From: Halichondria panicea | Lineage: Eukaryota > Porifera > Demospongiae > Suberitida > Halichondriidae | Length of the DNA stretch: 64,000 nucleotides | Assembly: GCF_963675165.1 (NCBI RefSeq) | Contig: NC_087380.1 | Coordinates: 7,512,517-7,576,516 of the forward strand | Reading direction: 5' to 3' | Shown: positions 56,911 to 64,000 of the stretch, one piece after another | Position numbering within the stretch: position 1 is the stretch's first letter | Layout of the letters: every line of letters begins with the position of its first letter | The notes under the pieces: model-generated | What the model was told of the DNA's origin: nothing | The model's input: the letters and a program-made list of their open reading frames with translations, nothing else | The model's database searches: none | Program-made: the position numbers and the translations under genes

Positions 56911-59900
56911 GATAACGGACAAGTTAAAGGCCTGCTTGTCAGTCTCTCAAGCCCCTCCTACTGTACACGCCCCTCTATCTAGTAGGGGTACTGTGCTCAC
57001 CGCTGTGCATCCCCACATCGTGTCAGGAGGACTGGTAATACGGGTTTGAGCAGTTCCTGTAGCTTCTTGGCCTCCTTGGCGTTATGGCAGAGAGAGTAAC
57101 CGAGGATGACCCTCAACAGCTCCTGTGAAGGGGAGTGTTACTACTAGAGCACTTATTGCCAATCTGCAGTTATTAGTACGTGTAAGTTACAAACTGAAAC
57201 ATTTGCATACTTCTTATCAACAGTACAGGTATCAATGCGTATATAACTGTGTGTATGTACACCCTATAGCTATCAGCTAAAGTAAGACCACTAGGATTAT
57301 ACTGCACGACCACACCCTCTCACCAGAGCGGCCAGGAACACCTTGAGGACGACATCATGACAAGAGTATGCCACTACGGCCATGCACACCTCCTGCACAC
57401 CACGGGCCCTCTCACCCTCCCCCCCCTGGTCATGCCTGGACTGGTACTTGGCTGTCACCGAGGGGAGGAGATACGAGATGGAATCACGAGTTATGAGTGT
57501 CAAGGCAGCCTCTCGATGCGTCCAGTCAGAGGAGAACAGATCCTCGGCAGCTCCACCCCCAAACATCTGTGTGTGTGTGTGTGGGGTAGGGGGCGTGTAA
57601 GAGAATGCATACTACTACATGTATGAAACAAAGGCTCTAAAAAGATGAAACAACTAATTTAACTACTATTTGTAATCATAATATCAACTTACTGCCTTCA
57701 TTTTATCGTGCAGTGCTTGTTTCTCATCACTCAATAGCATGTGACTTGGGGAGCCTAATTTACTCATCTCGGCAGTGGTTGCCAGGGGTGATGTAATGGA
57801 GGGTGGTCTACTGTAGTCCCAGGGAGCACGACAGACGGGGCAATACACGTCCTCACTCTTCTGTCTCTGTTCTCCAGCCCCTGAGTGTAGAGTACCATCA
57901 ATTATACATGTACGATCTTTGAGAGTACCAGAGTTGGCTCTGTAACTAGAGTTCTGGTGGTCCAATTTAACGATTTTATGATTTTATGAAAGTTTAAAAG
58001 GGGTTCTTTCAGATGGTATGCTCAAATTTCTAATTTGGTAAAGACCATAATTTTTCATTTTCGGGAAAATACTGTATGTATAGTCATGGTATTTTGAAAA
58101 ACAGCAAAAAAATAGATTTAATAGATTATCTGAAAGGCCTTTCTCTAAGCTTTCAGAAAATCATAAAATTAACGTTATTGGACCAACGGAACTAAAATTA
58201 TGGCCGTTCAAAGATTGACGCTTTAATGCTGGGTACGGGTATAACCATTACGTACATGTATTGGTACACACTCACAGACATCCATACAGTGCTGATGCAG
58301 CTGGTTATGACAGCCTGAGCACACTAGAAGATCCTCTCCCTCGTCCAACTCATTGAGGCATATCGGACACACCTCCTCCTCCTCACTCTTGTCACTCCCC
58401 ACACTGTCACTCCTCACACCCTCACACTTGACAGGGGCCTCAACAGCAACAGAAGGAGCCTCTGATACGATTAAAAGTTGGAGGAGTCAAAAAATCAACA
58501 ATACATTAAGGTAGTTATATATACCCACAATTTCCCACTCTTCCTCCACTCTCCCTCCACTCTCCCTCCACTCTCCCTCCACTCTCCCTCCACTCTCCCC
58601 CTCCACTCTCCCTCCACTCTTCCTCCACTCTCCCGGCCCCAATTCCCTTTCCTTTCTTACCACACACTGTGAAATACCTTTATCATTTTCTCTTTCTTTA
58701 GTGCTCTCCACGACAGAAGATTCTCCACTCCCAGTGTCAGTGGTAGGGGGCGTGTTGCTGCCATCGACAACAGAGAGGCCTCTCTCCAACACCTTCATAG
58801 CTGACTTACGAGGAGTGTTTCGTTGAGATACGCGAGTTTGGAAGTCTTTAATCAGTTGTTCAGCCTGAGGGGGGAGGTTCACATTACAGCCCAAGAACTA
58901 AATAGATATTTAGATGAAGCTATAATAATAATAGAAGTTACTGTACAATTATGATAATCAGGATGTTAGGATGTTACATGACTCCAGACAATGTTGCATG
59001 CATGTACATGTACTGGCCGGCATTGAGTGTTGTTAGAACATGACATTCCATTCACAATGAGTGTACAGCTTCCATGAGGACTGGCAGTACACATACACAA
59101 ACAAACTCTATGCATTGTTAGTGTTAAGTGAATACACATGCCCAAACAGAGCAAATATGGATCATTAGTTGTGTGTGTGTGTGGGGTGGGCTGACCTCAT
59201 AGTTGTGTGTGTGTGTGGGGGGGGTGGGCTGACCTCATAGTTGTGTGTGTGTGTGTGTGTGGTGGGCTGACCTCATAGTTTAACAACTGTTTTCTCCAGA
59301 GGATTGGGTCGCTTTGAGACAGCTTGAACACTCGTAACATAACAAACAGAATATGTACGCAGTGAGACTTGTTACAGCTGCAGCTCTATGTGTGTGTGTG
59401 TGGGTGGGTGTGGAGGTGCGTGTGTGGTAGTGTGTGTGTGGGTGTGGAGGTGCGTGTGTGTGTGGGTGGTAGTGTGTGTGTGTGTGTGGAGGTGCGTGTC
59501 ACTGTACACACAATTGAAGAATTAACATGAAACCAGGACACCTTTTTAACCACTGGTCTCCTAATAGACACTGTAACATACTCACTTGTGGTCCAATCGT
59601 CACATGGAAACGACTGTCAGGGGAGTCCCCTCCAATTAAAAACCTATTAGGACCACTCTTCCTCAGGAAATACAGTCGAGCTTTAATCGCCCTGTCCACT
59701 AGTTTCTGTCTGGCAGGGTCCAGCTGATGGGGGTGGGGCATCGATTGGGAATGCAGCATACTAGGCCTCTTATTAGAAGTGAGCTTGACTTGCTGTGCAG
59801 GGGACGTATCTCCGCCCCCCTTAGGGGGTATGGAGGGAAGGAGCTGGGTGTGACGTGGTAGTGGGGCGTTGAGTGGGTACGAGGGACTGTTCCTACTCCT

Positions 59901-60249
59901 ACGAGGTAGGTCACGGGGGAGCGTGCTACTCTGACCAACTTCCTGCACCATCTGAAGGTAATAAAAAAACATTTTTTTAAATTAATTAAATAATAATAAT
60001 TGATTACCTTATTTTGGGGTACTCTAATATGTAACGGTTGCTGGAGGACACGTTTCCCTGGTGGGTGTGGCTTGGAGATGGCCGTATTGTCCTCGGCTGA
60101 TACTGATGGAACAAGTCGATTCCTATATAAAAGTACACAATTTTCATGAAAATGCGTCCAATACTTTTATTGTACCTTCCAGTTGAACGAGCTCCATCTT
60201 GCTTAGTAATTTTGGGCTTTTGTGGACTTGTTCTCCCTGACCCCTCCAT
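52709..60249 (-). CDS. MAP3K1: MAP3K1 (MEKK1)-like kinase with SWIM, RING and TOG-like domains
   Basis: Sixteen exons: 60249-60176, 60122-60008, 59951-59586, 59385-59272, 58864-58678, 58461-58276, 57880-57693, 57566-57324, 57122-57001, 56758-55448, 55066-54841, 54615-54466, 54310-54148, 53854-53723, 53602-53301 and 52870-52709; 1346 residues. The SWIM zinc finger ([20 protein letters not shown]) is followed by a RING/PHD-like finger ([33 protein letters not shown]), a helical TOG-like part, a long serine-rich linker in exon 10 and a C-terminal kinase. Kinase signs are [35 protein letters not shown] and [12 protein letters not shown], all typical of MEKK1. The same domain order as vertebrate MAP3K1 implies both MAPKK kinase and E3 ligase activity for JNK/ERK signalling; activity is inferred. 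It diverges from the PH-domain gene, 271 bp apart. Confidence 0.94.
53105..53230. mobile_element. MITE-like fragment related to the 4.1-kb element
   Basis: Shares ACTAAGTTTAGTCATTGTAC with AAGTTTTGGCCATTGTACAG of the 4078-4220 element, then AGAAGTGGCC, CAATGTACACAAACA and CCTGGCC in the same order. The ends are too worn to define. It lies in the last MAP3K1 intron. Confidence 0.45.
53885..54140. repeat. Foldback repeat, complete copy in MAP3K1 intron 13
   Basis: The left arm has AGAGTTCTGATGGTCCAAAT and TTTATGATTTTCTGAAAGCT. The right arm has CACCATCTGAAAGGCCTCTC, CTAAGCTTTCAGAAATTCAT and GGCCAATGGAACTAAAGTTA. It belongs to the subfamily without the ACCATGG centre. Its right end runs into the CA-rich exon 13 donor region. 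Confidence 0.85.
54148..54400. repeat. GT/CA repeat forming the MAP3K1 exon 13 acceptor
   Basis: About 90 bp of GT (plus strand) from 54311 on, read as CACACACAG before exon 54310-54148 on the coding strand. There is again no pyrimidine run before the acceptor. Confidence 0.8.
56759..56910. repeat. GT/CA microsatellite forming the MAP3K1 exon 10 acceptor
   Basis: About 150 bp of GT with GGGTGG and GTATGT interruptions in a roughly 50-bp period; on the coding strand CACACACAG leads into exon 56758-55448. Confidence 0.9.
57915..58235. repeat. Foldback repeat, complete copy in MAP3K1 intron 6
   Basis: The left end GAGTTGGCTCTGTAACTAGA leads to TTTATGATTTTATGAAAGTT. The right arm has TATCTGAAAGGCCTTTCTCT, AAGCTTTCAGAAAATCATAA and GGACCAACGGAACTAAAATT, then ATGGCCGTTCAAAG. 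It ends TTTAATGCTGG, like the copy near 3.8 kb. Confidence 0.85.
58540..58635. repeat. CCACTCTCCCTC 12-bp repeat
   Basis: About seven units of a 12-bp CT-rich sequence in MAP3K1 intron 5, just downstream of its 5' splice site. Polypurine on the coding strand. Confidence 0.9.
59160..59285. repeat. 38-bp tandem repeat copying the MAP3K1 exon 4 donor three times
   Basis: The string GGGCTGACCTCATAGTT occurs at about 59188, 59226 and 59264, separated by GT runs. On the coding strand it is AACTATGAG followed by a GTCAGC donor, so exon 59385-59272 has two further copies of its own 5' splice site in the intron. Confidence 0.95.
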
Positions 60250-60520
60250 TGGGACCGCCCTGAGTTGATGATAGAAGCTCTAGATCTCTTTAATCTTATC
60301 GATTAACAAGTTGACCTCCTCTTGTTTTGGTTTCTTTCTTGTTGTGTAGCCACTCCCCCAATCTAATGATGGGTCGTGGCTAGCTCCAAAAGAAGGAGGG
60401 GCTGTTAATTTGCCAATTTTATAATAGACTGTTTACTTTCAGTTTGCCGTTCCCTGCTGTTGAGTTTCATACATGAACTAAGAGCTTCTCCTAAAGATAC
60501 ATCTCCTCTCTGTGTTCAAC
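60250..60520. promoter_or_regulatory. Shared divergent promoter MAP3K1 / PH-domain gene
   Basis: 271 bp between start codons, promoter and 5' UTR for both genes. No TATA box is evident near either start. Confidence 0.5.
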
Positions 60521-61483
60521 ATGTCCCTAGGGCGAACAGACGTGAAAATACCGGCAAGCTCGCCCACTGGGGAGCCAGTCAGATACAAAGAAGGCTGGTT
60601 ACATAAAGAAGGTGGTGGAGCACGTACCAAGTGGCAGTCAAGATGGTTCAAGCTTCAAGACAAGACTCTCTCCTATTACCAGAAGAAGGAAGATCACAGT
60701 GCTAGTGGTTGTATCAATTTGGACGAGGTCAAGGACATCAGTGTTGTCGGGGATCATTCTGGAAGACATCATTGTTTTAGTATGGTCACAACGAAATCTG
60801 GTAGCAAGAAAGTGTACTATCTCTCAGCCGAATCTGACGTGATGGTAACGGAGTGGTCCACTGCACTCCAGACAAACATGAGTACATACGAGCCTCCCAC
60901 CAAGTTTATCAAGTACTGCACGGTGGAGGTGTTTCTCTCGCAAGGCATTCGCATAATGGGGGACGTCCACTACAACATCCTGACGCAGATATCACATCGA
61001 ATGGCTGCAGACAAGAAGAAGCGAGACAATTTTGGATGGTACTGCGATCGTCAGATAACATTAGCAGCTGTCTTGAATCTGTTTGCCGAATACAGTTGGA
61101 TACCTGAGAGAATTTACCGCAGTACAGCTATATCAGGAACTGATGCTAACTTAATCCTGCCTGTGGTTCGAGTCATCTTCTCCAAGTCCCCCCCGGCCGC
61201 GCCAGTTGAAGACGCTCCTCGTAGTAAGAAAAACTTGAAAGCGCTGTTTGGGAAGTTTTCCCCTCATGGATCTCCTAATCTCAATGCTCGACCGGAATCG
61301 TCGGGAAAATTGGAGGGATCTGGTCGATTTGGAGACACTGTGTCTATTAGCACACAGAAAGTTGCGTCCCATCCAACCATAACACCAGGGACTGAGATGA
61401 TCGAAGGTGCCGACGACGAACTGATCGCTTTGATGGAGGAATTCAATATTCCACTTTCCCTTCTCCAATTACCAGCCGAGTGA
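60521..61483 (+). CDS. PH-domain protein with unrecognised C-terminal region
   Basis: Single-exon gene of 320 residues, starting MSLGRTDVKIPAS. Residues about 22-120 form a pleckstrin-homology domain: YKEGWLHKEGG, KWQSRWFKLQDKTLSYYQKK and the terminal Trp helix VTEWSTALQTNM. PH domains bind phosphoinositides or proteins at membranes; the basic beta1-beta2 loop suggests lipid binding, which is inference. Residues about 125-220 (YCTVEVFLSQGIRIMGDVHY through DANLILPVVRVIF) look folded but match no family I can name. The rest is Ser/Pro-rich with a basic patch (RSKKNLKALFGKF) and an acidic end. The ATG at 60521 is the first in frame. No exact name is given. Confidence 0.8.
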   Translation: MSLGRTDVKIPASSPTGEPVRYKEGWLHKEGGGARTKWQSRWFKLQDKTLSYYQKKEDHSASGCINLDEVKDISVVGDHSGRHHCFSMVTTKSGSKKVYYLSAESDVMVTEWSTALQTNMSTYEPPTKFIKYCTVEVFLSQGIRIMGDVHYNILTQISHRMAADKKKRDNFGWYCDRQITLAAVLNLFAEYSWIPERIYRSTAISGTDANLILPVVRVIFSKSPPAAPVEDAPRSKKNLKALFGKFSPHGSPNLNARPESSGKLEGSGRFGDTVSISTQKVASHPTITPGTEMIEGADDELIALMEEFNIPLSLLQLPAE

Positions 61484-61879
61484 CACTGCAGGACGTAGTG
61501 TATTCACGACTGTGTGTTATCAATATGACTGTGTGTATACATGATACTGCATAATTATAATATAATAGCTGTTTTGTTTATCAAGATTTTACTTTCTGTT
61601 TTTATACTCAAGTGAACAACTAATGTGTTTACCATGTTACTGAACATCAACAGAACCTATTATTATAGCTGCACCCTACATTTCAAGACAACACTTATGC
61701 TTTGGCCGGCTGGCAGGTAGCCAAATCTAACAGGAAGCAATTTACAACACCAGGATATGACATCAGACTTCACTTCCGGGGACATTAATTAACCACGCCC
61801 TCTCGAACATGCTATTAATTATACCGGATATGACACACATTCCCGGGAAATTTAAAATTCAATTTTTAAATAATCGATC
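61484..61879. other. Spacer PH-domain gene to PIF1
   Basis: 396 bp with the PH-gene 3' UTR and PIF1 promoter. It has no TATA box and no repeat of note. Confidence 0.4.
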
Positions 61880-63821
61880 ATGGAGGAGTTAGAACTAGCA
61901 AACGGACTCAAGTGTAGCTGCCTGATAGAGTACGTTAGCGGCACTGGACAAGTTGTGAGGAAGCAGTCATACAAGACAGCACGGCTGGACCTGGGAAGGA
62001 ACGAAGTGGAAGATGTTGTGCTATTAGTGACACACCCTGGGGGCAAACTAGGCCCATACACGCTCAGAGAACACTCCATACACAAGCGCTTCGTGAAAGA
62101 TGGGAAGGCTACAATCAGACTCATCACACAGAAGATGCATCTACTCATTTCCAACTGCCCATCAGACCAACTGAGATTGTTCATACATTGTATGACAATT
62201 AAATTAGCGGCCATGGGGAAAAGTCAAGGTTCTCACCGACGAATGCTTGGCGACGTTTCCGTTCAGTTTGACGAAATCAGCCCTCTAAACGAAAAGGATT
62301 TGGAGCTAGCACGAAAAAATACAGGCAGGGAGGCAAACTGCGTGACCCCCAGACAGAAAGCAACTTCATCGAAGATCAGTGGAAAAGAAAATCTCACCAC
62401 ACCGCGACGAATTGATAAGTGCCCACAGAAAGGCATCAAAAGAAAACTATCAGAAATGAACACAGCGAGAGAAGAGGATCTGAAATCGGCCCCCTCAAAA
62501 CGACCTGTCATGTTAAAACCCCTCGGGCTTCCATTATCAAAAGAGCAGACGCAAGTTTTACAAGCTGTACGGAACGGCGAAAGTGTTTTCTTCACGGGCA
62601 GTGCTGGAACTGGGAAGTCATACCTGCTCAAGAAAATCATCAGCTCCATGCCACCTGACTCCACCTTCTGTACGGCCAGTACTGGAGCAGCTGCCTCGTT
62701 AGTGGGAGGGTCCACACTTCACGCCTTTGCAGGTATTGGTATCGGAACTGGATCCATTGAACAGTGTTTGCGATTGGCATCGAGGGAATTCCCCTCTTCC
62801 AACTGGAGGAGATGTCAGTGTCTGATAATTGACGAGATTTCGATGATTGATGGAGACTTCTTTGACAAGCTGGAGGTGGTGGCTCGGACCCTGAGGAGAT
62901 CAAAGAAACCGTTTGGAGGGATCCAATTGGTCATCTGTGGGGACTTCCTTCAACTGCCCCCTGTTGCTAAGGACGGAGAGGAGAAGAGCTTCTGTTTCCA
63001 GGTATCCTAATTAACTATTGTACGACGTACCTCACAACATTAATTGGTTGTATACGTGTTTGCTACAATTCTCACCATTGCGTACACATTATATAAAAGA
63101 TAATTAATTGTATATCTCTCACGGTAATTTACGGCAAATTGATGGATAGTTATGATAGCTGTCATCATCCCCCTCAGGCCAACAGTTGGAGCACTTGTAT
63201 CACGCGCTCTATCGAGCTCACGGAAATATATCGACAGAATGACAAACAATTTATTGCCGTACTACAAAACATTCGGATTGGTCGCTGTCCACCGGCCGTT
63301 GCCGAGCTCCTCAGGTCTACGGCAACCAATCAGATTGAGCGCGGAGGTATACGAGCAACGCAGCTGTACACGCACACAGAAGATGTTGAGAGTAAAAATG
63401 TTCGAGCTTTGGAAAGTTTAAGAGAAGAGTCGAAAACGTTCAGTGCAGTGGATAGTGACCCTCAGCTGAGCAAAATGGTAGACAACCTTTGCACTGCGGG
63501 TAGTCTAATCGAACTCAAAGTGGGAGCACAGGTAGTAACAAGTTTTAATTACTCTCCTACAAAAATTACATGGTTTTAATTAATTACCTCGATCCTGCAA
63601 CATTGCTTCTTAATTTTGTTAATTAATTGGTTCAATAGTTCGCTGGCTTTGATTGTTGGGTGTTCATTTTAGGCATTTTTTGGTGCTTAGATTTTAATTG
63701 GTACACATGTATATATGACTGCATTCGTTTCTTCAGGTGATGCTGACTAAGAACATTGATGTACTGCGTGGACTGGTGAATGGGGCAAGGGGCGTGGTCA
63801 AGGAGTTTGAGGCAACTAAAG
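61880..63821 (+). CDS. PIF1: PIF1 5'-3' DNA helicase (runs off right edge)
   Basis: Three exons are visible, 61880-63001, 63178-63531 and 63737-63821; the C-terminal third lies beyond the window. After an N-terminal region of about 215 residues resembling the animal PIF1 N-terminal (PINT) domain, helicase motifs follow: SKEQTQVLQAV, Walker A GSAGTGKS (about 240-247), TASTGAAA, the Walker B region IIDEISMI (near 318), GDFLQLPPV (near 354), then LTEIYRQND and NGARGVV. The superfamily 1B enzyme unwinds G-quadruplexes and RNA-DNA hybrids and acts at telomeres and in mitochondria. Its start is the first ATG of the open frame. The last visible exon ends in phase 1, with an intron to the edge. Confidence 0.95.
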
Positions 63822-64000
63822 GTACCTACCCTTATACCCTATCAAATATTTTGTCCGTAATAATTATAATTATTGACGTCCTGGATAGTATTTCCCTCCT
63901 ATATAAAACTTGAGGATCTTAGTTTACATTCCATGGTAGTTGTGTATACTAGACCATAATTCCTTTATCTGACTAGACTAACTGAATTGATTTGAATTAG

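Overview
This is animal nuclear DNA and looks like a sponge or another early-branching metazoan. The gene set is metazoan: a receptor tyrosine phosphatase with Ig and FN3 domains, an ADAMTS protease, MAP3K1, CENP-C and a CYP4. Spacers are only about 0.1-0.6 kb, introns are mostly short GT-AG introns, and GT/CA microsatellites are everywhere. The phylum is inferred from style, not proven. There is no bacterial, viral or organellar segment.

Sixteen protein genes are supported; I joined their exons by reading frame, splice phase and family resemblance. In order: HOOK-like (-, runs off the left edge), RPS28 (+), ATG10 (+), NIPSNAP (-), MED31 (+), ATP5F1D (-), CENPC (+), NDUFA11-like (+), ADAMTS-like (+), EXOSC10 (-), CYP4-like P450 (+), ACL4-like RPL4 chaperone (-), a 32-exon receptor tyrosine phosphatase (-), MAP3K1-like kinase (-), a single-exon PH-domain protein (+) and PIF1 helicase (+, runs off the right edge). 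Five pairs are divergent with 101-271 bp between start codons (HOOK/RPS28, NIPSNAP/MED31, ATP5F1D/CENPC, EXOSC10/CYP4, MAP3K1/PH), so each spacer must hold both promoters. Several other pairs converge with about 200-600 bp between stop codons.

The genes are mostly unrelated housekeeping functions (translation, autophagy, Mediator, respiratory complexes I and V, kinetochore, exosome, helicase) plus two secreted or receptor genes and two signalling genes. They do not form a pathway.

The unusual content lies in the introns. (1) A foldback (palindromic) repeat family of about 250-310 bp occurs in at least seven introns, with several half-copies elsewhere. (2) Tandem repeats repeatedly include a splice site: thirteen copies of a 3' splice site before one FN3 exon of the phosphatase, a duplicated in-frame 5' splice site at the end of its first phosphatase domain, a triplicated 5' splice site in MAP3K1 and a copied one in the ADAMTS gene. 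(3) Many 3' splice sites are preceded by CA repeats rather than a normal polypyrimidine tract. (4) At least three other small inverted-repeat element families and several minisatellites are present. No tRNA, rRNA, CRISPR array or autonomous transposon was recognised.
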